A stretch of DNA of 64,000 nucleotides from Bordetella sp. LUAb4 (GTDB taxonomy: Bacteria; Pseudomonadota; Gammaproteobacteria; Burkholderiales; Burkholderiaceae_B), in the NCBI RefSeq assembly GCF_021325795.1, contig NZ_JAHPZX010000010.1, forward strand, positions 144,258 through 208,257. The letters are read 5' to 3'. The first letter of the stretch is position 1; each line of letters opens with the position of its first letter. A model generated the notes under the pieces. That model searched no databases, had not been told where the DNA came from, and saw only the letters and a program-made list of their open reading frames with translations. Below, one piece after another: positions 1 through 8,888 of the stretch. The position numbers and the translations under genes are program-made.

Positions 1-629
1 ACCGTGCGCGTCTCCAGCGCCGTGAACAACTCCGAGAACGGCATGGGCACCGCGTTGGCGCCCAGTGCGCCGAACACCCCCAGTGCTATCTTGTTTTGCA
101 TCACCCGCAGCTTGATGCCGTCCAGGTCCTCCGCCTTCACGATGGGGCGCTTGGAGTTCGTCACGTTGCGAAAACCGTTTTCCCAATACACCAGGCCGAC
201 CAGGCCCTTGTCATCCAGCATCTTCAGCAGCTTCTCGCCGAAAGGTCCGTCGAGCACCGCGTCCGCTTCTTTGTCGTCATTGAACAGGAACGGCAGGTCG
301 TAGATGCCGAATTCCTTCACCATGGTGGCCAGCGGCGCCGTGGACCCGACCATCATCTCCTGCGCACCGCCCACCAGTGCCGCCTGCATCTGCTCGTCGG
401 ATCCCAGGTTGGCCGAGCCGTAGGTGCGCATTTTCAGCTTGCCGCCACTGATCTTGCCCAGCTCCTCGGCCAGGTAACGGGCCGCGCGACCCTGTACGCT
501 TTCGTCGTTCAGGCCGTAGCCGAAGCGAATGATGCGGGTCTTTATTTCCTGGGCATGGGCCAGGCTGGCCACACTGCAGGCCGATATCGCCGCCAGCGCG
601 ACGATCAGTTTTTTCGTGCGAGTGAACAT
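1..629 (-). CDS. TRAP transporter substrate-binding protein, DctP family (3' end cut by window edge)
   Basis: This is the periplasmic receptor of a TRAP carboxylate transporter; it would bind the substrate and hand it to the membrane subunits. The start ATG at 629 follows a GAGGAG Shine-Dalgarno. The first 26 or so residues form a signal peptide (MFTRTKKLIVALAAISA..., cleavage after AHA). About 209 codons are visible. They include the family stretch around GANAVPMPFSELFTALETRT, where DctP proteins carry the conserved ligand-site region, and LRVMQNK just before it. The gene runs leftward off the window. It lies 59 bp downstream of the membrane subunit, so receptor, large and small subunits form one leftward operon. 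The ligand cannot be told from sequence. The LacI/GntR-like regulator next door hints at a sugar acid, which is an inference only. Confidence 0.9.
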   Translation of the reverse strand, partial: MFTRTKKLIVALAAISACSVASLAHAQEIKTRIIRFGYGLNDESVQGRAARYLAEELGKISGGKLKMRTYGSANLGSDEQMQAALVGGAQEMMVGSTAPLATMVKEFGIYDLPFLFNDDKEADAVLDGPFGEKLLKMLDDKGLVGLVYWENGFRNVTNSKRPIVKAEDLDGIKLRVMQNKIALGVFGALGANAVPMPFSELFTALETRT

Positions 630-688
630 GTTGAGTCTCCTCAGGGTTACCTTGATGGTTATCGCGCTACGGGTTGCTGCAACACAAA

Positions 689-1975
689 CTAGTGGATCCA
701 CTTCGCGGGGACGGTGATCAGCTCGGGAAAAATCACCATCAGCACCAGCAGCAGGGTGTACGCGACGACATAGCGCCAGGCGCCACGGATGATGGTTTCC
801 ATGCGGATCCGCGCCACGCTGGCAACGACGTTCAATACCGTGCCGACCGGGGGCGTGAGCAATCCCACGCACCCGACCATGACGAACATGACCCCGAAGT
901 AGACCGGATCGATACCCGCTTTCGTGATCACTGGCATCAGTACCGGGGCCAGGATCAGGATCGTTGGCGTCAGGTCCATGGCGGTCCCCACCAGGGTAAG
1001 GAGGATCAGCAGCGCGAACATCAGCCACTTCGGATGGTCGAGAAAGGGCGCCAGCAATGCGACCAGGTCCTGCGGCATGTCCGCCAACGTGATCATGTAC
1101 GAGGACACCATCGCGGCCGCGACCAGGAACATGACGATGGCGGTGGTATTCGCGGCACGCAAGAAGAGCGGCCCCAGGTCCTTGAAGCGGATTTCCCGAT
1201 AGACGAACAGGCTGATCAACAGCGCATACACGGCCGCCACCACGGCCGCTTCGGTCGGCGTAAAGATACCGCCGCGCAAGCCGCCGATGATGATGACCGG
1301 CAGGAACAGCGCCCAGATGGATTCGCGTAGCGCCCGCAAGCGGGCCGACCACGGCTGCCTGGGTGTCGGCGCGACACGCGCGCCGCCGCTGCGCCGCGAG
1401 GTCCACGTCCACACGGCGATCAGTGTCAGCGCCATCAGCAAGCCGGGCGCGATGCCGGCAAAGAAAAGCTTGGTGATCGATACGTTGGTCGCCACGCCGT
1501 AGATGATGAAGGAGATGGACGGCGGGATGATGGGAGCGATGATGCCGCCGGCGGCAATCAGGCCGGCCGAGTCGCCTGCCTCATAGCCCTTTTCGCGCAG
1601 CATGGGTATCAAAAGCGAACCCAGCGCGGCGGCGTCGGCTACGGCCGAACCGGACAGCGCGGCCAGCAGGACGCTGGCGAAGATCGCCACGTAGCCCAGG
1701 CCGCCCCGGATATGGCCGACGAACATCGACGCAAGGTTCACGATGCGGCGCGATATCCCACCTTCATTCATCAATTCGCCGGCGAGCATGAACAGCGGAA
1801 CAGCCATCAGCGTGAAACTGTTGGCACCGGAAAGCATGTTCTGCGCAATGATCTGGGGATCGACGAAATCGAGCTGGAACATCATCGGCACTGCGCTGAT
1901 GATCAGGGCGAATGCGATAGGCATGCCCAAGGCGAGCAGGCCTAGCAAGACAATCAGAAAGACGGAAAGAATCAT
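689..1975 (-). CDS. TRAP transporter large permease, DctM subunit
   Basis: This 428-residue, highly hydrophobic protein is the ion-coupled translocation subunit of a TRAP transporter in the inner membrane. It matches the DctM family in length and in motifs, for example GIIAPIIPPSI near residue 145 and GCVGLLTPPVGT near residue 370. It has about 12 predicted membrane segments in two similar halves. It sits between the small subunit gene (upstream, 103-bp gap) and the receptor gene, the order Q-M-P. Nothing is visibly broken. Confidence 0.95.
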   Translation of the reverse strand: MILSVFLIVLLGLLALGMPIAFALIISAVPMMFQLDFVDPQIIAQNMLSGANSFTLMAVPLFMLAGELMNEGGISRRIVNLASMFVGHIRGGLGYVAIFASVLLAALSGSAVADAAALGSLLIPMLREKGYEAGDSAGLIAAGGIIAPIIPPSISFIIYGVATNVSITKLFFAGIAPGLLMALTLIAVWTWTSRRSGGARVAPTPRQPWSARLRALRESIWALFLPVIIIGGLRGGIFTPTEAAVVAAVYALLISLFVYREIRFKDLGPLFLRAANTTAIVMFLVAAAMVSSYMITLADMPQDLVALLAPFLDHPKWLMFALLILLTLVGTAMDLTPTILILAPVLMPVITKAGIDPVYFGVMFVMVGCVGLLTPPVGTVLNVVASVARIRMETIIRGAWRYVVAYTLLLVLMVIFPELITVPAKWIH

Positions 1976-2078
1976 GGCGTCCGGGGATGATGACTGGCGA
2001 AAGGCTGCTTACGGCTGCCCGTACGCAGGGTTGCGGCAATGCCGCGCACGAAAGAGGAAGGCGCTCCTGGGCCCGGGT

Positions 2079-2621
2079 TCAACTGAGCGGGTCGGTGGCG
2101 CTGGCATCCAGTGGCGGCTCGGCGCCCCCCAGCGTCAATACGATGTCGGCCAGCGTCAGCAGGGCCATGGCAATGGCGGCATACAGGCAGGCCAGGTCGA
2201 AGAGACCCGCCGGCAGTCCGGTTACGGGAAGCTGCGTACCCATGCCGATCTGGGTCTGCGCCCAACTGCCCTTTATCCACATGCAGAGCACCGCCAGGAT
2301 CAGCGCCTGGCAGAACAGATGTGAGATACGGCGGGAGGCGCGGCCGAAACGCTCGACCAGCATGGTCACGCCCATGTGGGTGTGCGTTCGTGTCGCCAGC
2401 ACGGAGCCGATGAAGATCAGCCACACGAAGGCCAGCCGCGACACTTCGTCGGAAATGTTGATGCCCGAATTGAACAGGTAACGCAGCGCGACGTTGCCGA
2501 ACAGCAGTACGACCATGGTGACCAGACAGGCCACCATCAGCCAGCTCTGGATGCGGAAAACCAGAGCGAGCGCGCGGTCGAACGCGCGCGGGGCCGGGCC
2601 CGGCGGAGGAAATGTTTGCAT
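2079..2621 (-). CDS. TRAP transporter small permease, DctQ subunit
   Basis: This is the small four-helix membrane subunit that partners DctM. The 180-residue product starts at ATG 2621, 10 bp after a GGGAG Shine-Dalgarno; the reading frame extends further upstream, but that part overlaps the operator region and has no ribosome site. Four hydrophobic helices are visible (around residues 20-42, 55-72, 95-113 and 140-162). The ISDEVSRLAFVWLIFIGS segment in the second helix region is typical of DctQ. It is the first gene of the leftward TRAP operon, transcribed away from the LacI-type regulator. Confidence 0.92.
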   Translation of the reverse strand: MQTFPPPGPAPRAFDRALALVFRIQSWLMVACLVTMVVLLFGNVALRYLFNSGINISDEVSRLAFVWLIFIGSVLATRTHTHMGVTMLVERFGRASRRISHLFCQALILAVLCMWIKGSWAQTQIGMGTQLPVTGLPAGLFDLACLYAAIAMALLTLADIVLTLGGAEPPLDASATDPLS

Positions 2622-2665
2622 CGTTGTCTCCCTGCGTTTTTTTGGCTTTTCTCGACGCGAGGAGG

Positions 2666-2681
2666 ATGGTAGCGCTACCAT
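2666..2681. promoter_or_regulatory. LacI/GntR-type operator, perfect 16-bp palindrome
   Basis: ATGGTAGCGCTACCAT is a perfect inverted repeat with the central CG of LacI-family operators and a close resemblance to the GntR operator class (ATG-N-TAnC...). It lies 45 bp upstream of the TRAP operon start and 81 bp upstream of the divergent LacI-family regulator, so one bound dimer could control both promoters. The palindrome is seen directly; the assignment to the adjacent regulator is inferred. Confidence 0.75.
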
Positions 2682-2761
2682 GTGGCTCTTGCCAACCCCT
2701 GCTCGGGTTTGTCCCAACATCGGCTTTGGGTCAAACTTGCCGCTTTTGCCTCTGCTCACCC

Positions 2762-3787
2762 ATGACGGTACGAAGGTCCAGGAGTTCACACCGCAACGGC
2801 GTCACGATGGCCGACGTCGCTCGTGCCGCGGGCGTCGGCGCCATTACCGTGTCGCGCGCACTGAGTACGCCCGACAAGGTGCAGCCGGAGATGCGCGCCC
2901 GTATCAAGGATGCGTGCGATCGCCTGGGTTATGTGCCCAACCATGCCGCCAGTGCGCTGGCGTCGGCGCGTTCACGCACCATTGTGGTGCTGATTCCATC
3001 GCTGACCAATGTGGTCTTCGTGGACATCGTGGTGGGTATGAAAGAGATATTGGACGCCCACGCCTACCACATGCATATCGGGCTGACCGGTTATTCGGCG
3101 CAAGGGGAAGAAGCCCTGCTGCGCACCTATCTGCAACACTCTCCTGATGGTTTGATCCTGACCGGCATCGATCACCGGCCGGCCACCTGGAAGCTGCTGG
3201 AGTCGCTGAAGATCCCCACGGTTCATACCATCGAGACCTTGTCCGGCGACTCGGGAATGAGCGTGGGTTTTTCGCAGTTCGACTCCGGGTATGCGGCGGG
3301 CCGCCATCTGGTGGAGCGCGGCTACCAGCATATCGGCATCATCGGCGCGCAATTGGACCCGCGTTCACTGCGCCGGTGCGAGGGATGCCGGCAAGCCTTG
3401 CGCGACGCCGATAGGTACGATCCCGAACTCGAGATCATGACGCCGACCAAATCGTCGCTTGGTCTGGGCGCCGAACTGCTTGAAGCCATGCTGCGCGATC
3501 ACCCTGAATGCGATGGGCTGTTCTTTTGCAACGATGACCTTGCCCAAGGCGCGGTGTTCCAATGCGGACGCATGGGCATCGAGGTACCCGCCCGCATGGG
3601 CCTGGTGGGATTCCATGACCTGAGCGGTGCCGCGTGGACAACGCCGCCTTTGTCCACGATCGCCACGCCGCGCTACGAGATCGGCCGCTCGGCCGCTACG
3701 CTGCTCTTGAACGAACTGGAGGGACGGCCGAATCCACAACGTCACCTGGACTTGGGGTTCCGACTCGTACAACGGGAAACCACCTGA
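2762..3787 (+). CDS. LacI family transcriptional regulator, GntR-like
   Basis: This is a 341-residue repressor-type regulator. The N-terminal helix-turn-helix (VTMADVARAAGVGAITVSRALSTPDKV, about residues 14-38) is followed by the hinge region ending in GYVPNHAASALAS and a periplasmic-binding-protein-like effector domain. The effector domain resembles GntR-group proteins (VGFSQFDSGYAAGRHL). The start at ATG 2762 was chosen because it places the helix-turn-helix at the usual distance from the N-terminus; upstream in-frame codons run into the operator. It is divergent from the TRAP operon, which it most likely represses until a sugar-acid-like ligand is present. Confidence 0.92.
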   Translation: MTVRRSRSSHRNGVTMADVARAAGVGAITVSRALSTPDKVQPEMRARIKDACDRLGYVPNHAASALASARSRTIVVLIPSLTNVVFVDIVVGMKEILDAHAYHMHIGLTGYSAQGEEALLRTYLQHSPDGLILTGIDHRPATWKLLESLKIPTVHTIETLSGDSGMSVGFSQFDSGYAAGRHLVERGYQHIGIIGAQLDPRSLRRCEGCRQALRDADRYDPELEIMTPTKSSLGLGAELLEAMLRDHPECDGLFFCNDDLAQGAVFQCGRMGIEVPARMGLVGFHDLSGAAWTTPPLSTIATPRYEIGRSAATLLLNELEGRPNPQRHLDLGFRLVQRETT

Positions 3788-3804
3788 GCCTGTCCGTCCA
3801 CTGG

Positions 3805-3824
3805 CGGCGCCTGGATCAGCGCCG
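3805..3824. terminator. Hairpin between convergent genes, possible bidirectional terminator
   Basis: CGGCGC and GCGCCG form a perfect 6-bp stem with an 8-nt loop in the 58-bp gap between the LacI-family gene and the convergent Bug receptor gene. There is no clear T-run on either side, so intrinsic termination is uncertain. Confidence 0.3.
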
Positions 3825-3845
3825 TGCTGGTCTCCTTGCGCCGTG

Positions 3846-4835
3846 CTACTCGACCTTGATCCCGGCGTCGCGGATCAGCTTGCCCCACTTCGCATGTTCG
3901 CTCTGTATCACCTGTGCGAAAGCCTGCGCGGTTCCGCCCAGCGGTGCGTTGCCTTCGGCGAGCAGGCGGTCCTGAACCTCTTTGCTCGCCACCACGGCGT
4001 TGACCGCCTTGTTCACCGCAGCCACTACATTCGGCGGCAATCCGGCCGGTCCCACCAAGCCCAGCCACGTCGTCGCTTCGAAATCCGGATAGCCCTGTTC
4101 CGCAACGGTCGGTAGATCGGGCAGCCCCGGCAGACGCTGGGCGGAAGTGACCGCCAGGCCGCGGATCTTCTTGGCCTGCAACTGCGGCATCACCGAGGCC
4201 GCGCTGCCGAAGTACGTGTCCACCTGGCCACCTAGAAGATCGGTCATGGCTGGACCCGCTCCCTTGTACGGCACCTGCATCATCTGGATGCCGGCCGCGC
4301 GGATCAGCATTTCGCCAGCCAGATGACCCACCGTGCCCAAGCCGGCCTGGGCGACGGTGTACTTGCCCGGTTCGCGCTTGGCGGCCTGGACCAGGTCAGC
4401 AAGCGTCTTGAAGGGCGACTCATTGCGGACCACCAGCACGACAGGCTGTGCGCAGACTTCGACGATGGGCGTCAGGTCCTTCAAGGGATCGAAAGGCATG
4501 CTGGCATACAACGCCGGGTTGATCGCCATATTGGAGGTCTGCGCCATCGCCAGCGTATAGCCGTCGGGGCGGGCCTTCGACACCTGGTCCAGGCCGATAT
4601 TGCCGGCCGCTCCAGGACGGTTGTCGACGATCACTTGCCATTTGTCCAGCACGGTCAGCTTCTCCGCCACCAGCCGGGAAACCGTATCGGTGCCACCGCC
4701 GGGCGGAAAAGGCACCACCAGCTTGATGGGTGACTTGGGCCAATCGGCCGATTGCGCGCTGGCCCAGGCGGGCATGAGCGCGGAGGGCAGCAGCGAGGCG
4801 GCTGCCGCGGCCTGGAGGAAATGACGTCGATCCAT
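3846..4835 (-). CDS. Bug-family (TctC-like) tripartite tricarboxylate solute receptor
   Basis: This 329-residue periplasmic binding protein belongs to the Bug family, large in Bordetella. The N-terminus MDRRHFLQAAAAASLLPSA... is a signal peptide with cleavage near AWASA. The family signature follows: IKLVVPFPPGGGTDTVSRL, the VDNRPGAAGNIG turn and RPDGYTLAMAQ. It is the last gene of a leftward operon (receptor, amidohydrolase, dehydrogenase, aldolase, receptor). No TctA/TctB membrane genes are nearby, so like most Bug proteins it is an orphan receptor. The ligand is probably a carboxylate related to the operon's chemistry (inference). Confidence 0.93.
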   Translation of the reverse strand: MDRRHFLQAAAAASLLPSALMPAWASAQSADWPKSPIKLVVPFPPGGGTDTVSRLVAEKLTVLDKWQVIVDNRPGAAGNIGLDQVSKARPDGYTLAMAQTSNMAINPALYASMPFDPLKDLTPIVEVCAQPVVLVVRNESPFKTLADLVQAAKREPGKYTVAQAGLGTVGHLAGEMLIRAAGIQMMQVPYKGAGPAMTDLLGGQVDTYFGSAASVMPQLQAKKIRGLAVTSAQRLPGLPDLPTVAEQGYPDFEATTWLGLVGPAGLPPNVVAAVNKAVNAVVASKEVQDRLLAEGNAPLGGTAQAFAQVIQSEHAKWGKLIRDAGIKVE

Positions 4836-4946
4836 GATGGGAGGTCTCCTGTTTTTATCGCTGCTGTGGTCGCTGATTTCAGCGCCGAGCTTATCGTAAC
4901 GGCTGCGCCGAGGCCCGCGCGGCCTCGGTAATGAAACAATTCTTCT

Positions 4947-5681
4947 TCAAACGGGCAGGCCCTTGGCCCGCAATACCGCATCGAATCGCTCCGGATCGGC
5001 GGTCCCGCTGCGATTGGTCTCGCGTATCTTGGCCTCCTTCTCCAGATGGGCGCGCGTGCGCGCCAGGATGTCGGCGGCTTCATCGGCACGCACGGCGATC
5101 ACGCCGTCGGCATCGGCCACGATGAGGTCGCCCGGCAGCACCGCCATGCCCGCGCAGGTGATCGGCACGTTGATCTCTCCCGGGCCGTCCTTGGTCGGGC
5201 CGCGATGCGTGTGGCCACGGGCCCAAATGGGCATGCCATCTTCGGCCCATTCGACCAGGTCGCGCACCGCGCCGTCGATGACCAGCCCAGCCAGCTTGCG
5301 TGCCACGCAAGTGGTGCGCATCAGTCCGCCAACCAACGCCTGAGTCAGGTCCGCGCCGCCATCGATGACCAGCACGTCACCCGGCTGCACCATCATCAAG
5401 GCCTTGTGGATCATCAGATTGTCGCCAGGGCGCACGCGCACCGTGAAGGCCGGCCCGCAGATCGTCGTATCCAGTCTGGCGTGATACTGCCTCAATCCCA
5501 AGGTGCCGACGTTGCGGCTCATGGCGTCGCCGATGGCCGCCGCGGGCAGGCCCTGGAAGCCCTGCACGATGTCGGAGGCGGGGCCAGCCGCGCGCGGATT
5601 GATGCGGTAGCCGGCAGGCCAAGACGGTTGAGCGGCGGCATTCGTCGGGGCTTGCGTTGGATCTTGCGTCGGGTTTTGCAT
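4947..5681 (-). CDS. RraA-family protein, 4-hydroxy-4-methyl-2-oxoglutarate aldolase-like
   Basis: This cytoplasmic protein of about 244 residues has the RraA / class II pyruvate aldolase fold. Family members on catabolic operons cleave 4-hydroxy-4-methyl-2-oxoglutarate or 4-carboxy-4-hydroxy-2-oxoadipate to pyruvate plus a second oxo acid. The catalytic GAVRDLVEW stretch (Arg-Asp pair), the GDAMSRN motif near the N-terminus and the PGDLIVADADGV turn are all visible. ATG 5681 lies 9 nt after GGAG. ATG 5687 and an upstream GTG at 5708 are alternatives. With the lactonase-like and dehydrogenase genes just upstream it probably performs the final C-C cleavage in a dicarboxylate or lactone pathway. 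A plain RraA RNase E inhibitor role is unlikely in this setting. Confidence 0.88.
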   Translation of the reverse strand: MQNPTQDPTQAPTNAAAQPSWPAGYRINPRAAGPASDIVQGFQGLPAAAIGDAMSRNVGTLGLRQYHARLDTTICGPAFTVRVRPGDNLMIHKALMMVQPGDVLVIDGGADLTQALVGGLMRTTCVARKLAGLVIDGAVRDLVEWAEDGMPIWARGHTHRGPTKDGPGEINVPITCAGMAVLPGDLIVADADGVIAVRADEAADILARTRAHLEKEAKIRETNRSGTADPERFDAVLRAKGLPV

Positions 5682-5727
5682 AGTCATTCGCTCCAGAAAA
5701 TCTTGCACAAGGAAAATCTGCTTTGCT

Positions 5728-6723
5728 TCAAACCGGCGCCACGGCGGTTCGCGCCAGAACCTCTGCGTTCACGCAGGCGGCGGCATCGGCAGGTTCTCCA
5801 CGCAACCAGCCGAGCACATTGCGCGCTGCGCCGGCCGCCATGCCTGCCAGCGCCGCCGGCGTGGACCCGCCGACGTGCGGCGTAAGCACCACGTTGCGCA
5901 GCTGCAGCAGCGGGCTGCCCGGCGGCAGGGGCTCGACCGCCATGGTGTCCAGGCCCGCGGCATAGAGATGGCCCGCTTGCAGCGCGGACACCAGCGCGGC
6001 TTCATCCACCACTTCGCCACGCGCGGTGTTCAAGAGGATGGCGCCCTTGGGCAGGCGTGCCAGACGTTCGCCGTTCAGCAAATCGCGTGTATGGGCATTC
6101 AAAGGCACGTGCAGGCTGAGCACGTCACAATGCGGCAGCATGTCGTCAAGCGTATCCCACAGCGTGACATCGGCAACCGGGCTGGCTGTTCCGCGCAATG
6201 CCGGATCATAAGCATGCACGCGCATCCCCAGGGCCAGGCAGACGCGCGCCACGCGCTGCCCGATCTGGCCGAAACCCACCAGGCCCAGCGTGCGGCCTTG
6301 CAGTTCAAGGCCGTCCTGCGCGCGCGACCAGCGGCCGGCACGCAGCTCGCCATCCATCCAGTTGATGCGGCGCGCGGCGGCGAACAGCAAACCCAAGGTC
6401 ATTTCGGCGACGGACTGGGCATTGGCGCCGGGCGTCATGTAGACAGGAATGCCACGTTCGGTGCAGGCAGCCACGTCGATATTGCTGACGCCAACGCCAT
6501 GCTTGGAGACGACCTTCAGCGTCGGGCAGGCTGCGATGGCCTGGGCATCCAATGCCACGGTACGGGAGATGACGGCATCGATGGGCTCGCGAGCCATGAT
6601 GGCGCGCACGCGCTCGACGTCATCGGCATCGGGCAGGTAGATCACGCGCGCGCCGGCGGTCTGCAGCAGGTCGACGCCGGCTTGCGCCAATTTGGGTGCG
6701 GTAACGAAAACGGTATGAGTCAT
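5728..6723 (-). CDS. D-2-hydroxyacid dehydrogenase, NAD-dependent
   Basis: This 331-residue enzyme of the D-isomer-specific 2-hydroxyacid dehydrogenase family interconverts a D-2-hydroxyacid and its 2-oxo acid with NAD(P). The Rossmann fingerprint GLVGFGQIGQ is at about residues 147-156. The catalytic triad is complete: Arg235 in NTARGEVVD, Glu264 in MAVEP and His283 in TPHVGG. It is 9 bp downstream of the amidohydrolase gene and just upstream of the aldolase gene, consistent with oxidation of a hydroxyacid intermediate between lactone opening and aldol cleavage (inference). The exact substrate cannot be read from sequence. Confidence 0.93.
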   Translation of the reverse strand: MTHTVFVTAPKLAQAGVDLLQTAGARVIYLPDADDVERVRAIMAREPIDAVISRTVALDAQAIAACPTLKVVSKHGVGVSNIDVAACTERGIPVYMTPGANAQSVAEMTLGLLFAAARRINWMDGELRAGRWSRAQDGLELQGRTLGLVGFGQIGQRVARVCLALGMRVHAYDPALRGTASPVADVTLWDTLDDMLPHCDVLSLHVPLNAHTRDLLNGERLARLPKGAILLNTARGEVVDEAALVSALQAGHLYAAGLDTMAVEPLPPGSPLLQLRNVVLTPHVGGSTPAALAGMAAGAARNVLGWLRGEPADAAACVNAEVLARTAVAPV

Positions 6724-6732
6724 GAGACATTC

Positions 6733-7689
6733 TCAGGAAGAAACGTGCATGGTGGCGGTGCTCTTGTGCTCAGAGAGGGATGGCCCGAAGCCGTAGAGCC
6801 GGCCGGGGTTGTCCCACAAGATGGCGCGACGCAGCGCGGCATCCGGTACCGCGGCGGACATCCAATCGAGCAGCGCGGCATCGTCGGGCATGGGTTCGCC
6901 GCGGCAAGCCGTAGCGGGATGCGGCCAATTCGTCCCCCACACCATGCGATCCGCCGCGATGTCCACCAGCCGGCGCGCCAGCGCTGCCTGCGGCCGGTAA
7001 GCCGGCGCGTTTTCAGCACCGTCCAGTTCCAGGCCGGACAACTTGATCCAGGTGCGGCCCTGTGCCAGCAGCCTGGCAATGGCCGTCATGGCGGGATGTT
7101 CATCCCATCCTTTGGCGGGCAGACGTCCCATGTGATCGATCACCAGCGGCACCGGCAGGTCCGGCAGGGACGGTGCCATGGCCGCGATGGTGTCCGCGGC
7201 GGCATGCAGTTGCACATGCCACCCCCACGCCGCGATGCGACACGCAACCCTGGCCAGCGCGTCGGCCGCCACCGGCGTGGGACGCAGCAGGTTGAAGCGG
7301 ACGCCGCGCGCACCGGCCTGATGCAGCGCCGCCAGGCCGGCTTCGTCGATGTCCGGATCGATGACCACCACCGCGCGCGCTGCCACGCCTTCCTGGTCGA
7401 AGCGCTGTACCGCATCCAACGTGCAGCGGTTGTCCAGGCCGTAGCTCGAAGGCTGGACCACGACCACGCGGGCGATCCCCAAGGCCTGCCGCAGCGGCCG
7501 ATACGTAGCCACGGTGGCCGGAGGCGGATGCAGGTCCGCGCCCGGCGCGTAGGCATAGGCAGGATCATTGATATGGATATGGCAGTCGCAGACGGTCAGC
7601 GCGGGCTTGGGCGTGGCAGCGGCCAGGGGCGAGGCTGGCCCCGCTACCGGTAGCGCGAGTGACGATGCGGGCAACAGCGAAGACGCCAT
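6733..7689 (-). CDS. Amidohydrolase-2 family protein, LigI-like lactonase
   Basis: This 318-residue TIM-barrel hydrolase of the amidohydrolase-2 family resembles 2-pyrone-4,6-dicarboxylate lactonase and related sugar-lactone hydrolases. Visible family marks are the first-strand CDCHIHI motif, QPSSYGLDNR, VRFNLL, LVIDHMGR and the C-terminal VWGTNWPHP. The first 35 residues are Ala/Pro-rich and could be a non-conserved leader or weak signal. It follows the Bug receptor gene by 15 bp and precedes the dehydrogenase by 9 bp, so the genes are co-transcribed. Lactone hydrolysis is inferred from the family. Other amidohydrolase-2 members are decarboxylases, but the LigI-like motifs argue against that. 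Confidence 0.88.
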   Translation of the reverse strand: MASSLLPASSLALPVAGPASPLAAATPKPALTVCDCHIHINDPAYAYAPGADLHPPPATVATYRPLRQALGIARVVVVQPSSYGLDNRCTLDAVQRFDQEGVAARAVVVIDPDIDEAGLAALHQAGARGVRFNLLRPTPVAADALARVACRIAAWGWHVQLHAAADTIAAMAPSLPDLPVPLVIDHMGRLPAKGWDEHPAMTAIARLLAQGRTWIKLSGLELDGAENAPAYRPQAALARRLVDIAADRMVWGTNWPHPATACRGEPMPDDAALLDWMSAAVPDAALRRAILWDNPGRLYGFGPSLSEHKSTATMHVSS

Positions 7690-7704
7690 TCTTACCTCCT
7701 GCCG

Positions 7705-8721
7705 TCACTCATCCACCGAGACGTGCGCCTGCTGGGCGGCACGCGCCCAGCGCTGCGCGTCGGCGCGTACGTAGTCAGGGAACTGTTCCGCCGACAAGGT
7801 GGAGACGTCCGCGCCGATCTCCTGGAAGCGCTGGCGGACGGCATCGTTGCGGCGCACCTGGTCCATCGCCTGTGCCAGCTTGGTGGTAACGGCGGCCGGC
7901 ATGCCAGCCGGTCCGAACAGGCCGGTATAGATGATGGAGGTCAGCTCGGGGTGGCCTTGTTCGGCCATCGTGGGCACATCGGGCAGCAAGGGCGAACGCT
8001 GCTCGCCTGTCTGGGCGACTGCCTTGACGCGTCCATCGCGCACCAATGGCGCGGCCGTGGTGATCTGGTCGACCATGGCGTCGAGCTGCTGTCCCATCAG
8101 GTCCGTCGCGGCCGGCCCGGTGCCTTTGTACGGCACGATGGTCGCTTTCAGTCCACCTTTGTCATTGATCAGCGCGGCCACCAGATGCGTATAGGAACCG
8201 TATCCCGCGATCCCCATCGTGACACCCTTCTGTTGGGACAGCGCGTATTGCTGGAATTCCTTGAAGTCCCGCGCGGGCACCTTGGTCGAGATCGTCAGCA
8301 CGGACGGATTGGTGGTGATCGCGGAAATCGGCGTGAAACTGGTAACGCCGTCATAGGGCACCCGCTTGCTGACGGCATTGGCCACCGCATTCGGACCGGA
8401 GTTGCCCAGTAGCAGGGTATAGCCGTCCGGTTTTGCGCGCGCCACGTAGGTCGCGCCGATCACGCCGCCCGCGCCGGCGCGGTTTTCCACCACCACGGAC
8501 TGGCCCAGCTGGCGACCCAGCTCGGCGGAAATGATGCGGGCCGTCGTATCGATGTTGCCCCCGGGTGCGAAAGGCACGACCAGGGTGATGGGACGCGCGG
8601 GGTAACGATCGTCGGCGTGTGCCGCGGCGGACAGGCACAGCGCGGCGGCGCACGCCAGGAGGCGTCCTGTCCGGGCAGGACGCGTAACGCGCCCGCCCGG
8701 AGTGCTAGGCGATGAGGTCAA
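7705..8721 (-). CDS. Bug-family (TctC-like) solute receptor
   Basis: This 338-residue periplasmic receptor is the first gene of the leftward operon. The N-terminal signal segment includes the LLACAAALCLSAAAHA core. It is followed by the family motifs ITLVVPFAPGGNIDTTAR, VVENRAGAGGVIGATYVA and KPDGYTLLLGNSGPN. A second Bug gene closes the same operon, so the unit has two receptors that may differ in ligand. It is divergent from a LysR-type regulator starting at 8889, the usual arrangement for a LysR-controlled Bug cassette. Confidence 0.93.
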   Translation of the reverse strand: MTSSPSTPGGRVTRPARTGRLLACAAALCLSAAAHADDRYPARPITLVVPFAPGGNIDTTARIISAELGRQLGQSVVVENRAGAGGVIGATYVARAKPDGYTLLLGNSGPNAVANAVSKRVPYDGVTSFTPISAITTNPSVLTISTKVPARDFKEFQQYALSQQKGVTMGIAGYGSYTHLVAALINDKGGLKATIVPYKGTGPAATDLMGQQLDAMVDQITTAAPLVRDGRVKAVAQTGEQRSPLLPDVPTMAEQGHPELTSIIYTGLFGPAGMPAAVTTKLAQAMDQVRRNDAVRQRFQEIGADVSTLSAEQFPDYVRADAQRWARAAQQAHVSVDE

Positions 8722-8839
8722 GATTCGTCTCCATCTTGTTGTTCGTTGTGTGGCCAGGGCGGCCTTGTCGCGCGTGACCAGGCCTTCAAGGCGCTTGGTC
8801 CGTGCACTGGCAAAATTGTCGGCGCTGATGATTGATCCG

Positions 8840-8888
8840 GTCTACTGTAAAATTTTGATCAATTGAGTCCTTTTGGATATCAAATTTC
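8840..8888. promoter_or_regulatory. Probable LysR-type binding and promoter region
   Basis: This AT-rich stretch lies directly upstream of the LysR gene, between it and the divergent Bug operon. It contains the palindrome TTGATCAA (8855-8862) and the nearby half-site ATTGATCC, which fit the short dyads and T-N11-A sites bound by LysR proteins. No footprint-like certainty is possible from sequence. Confidence 0.45.
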
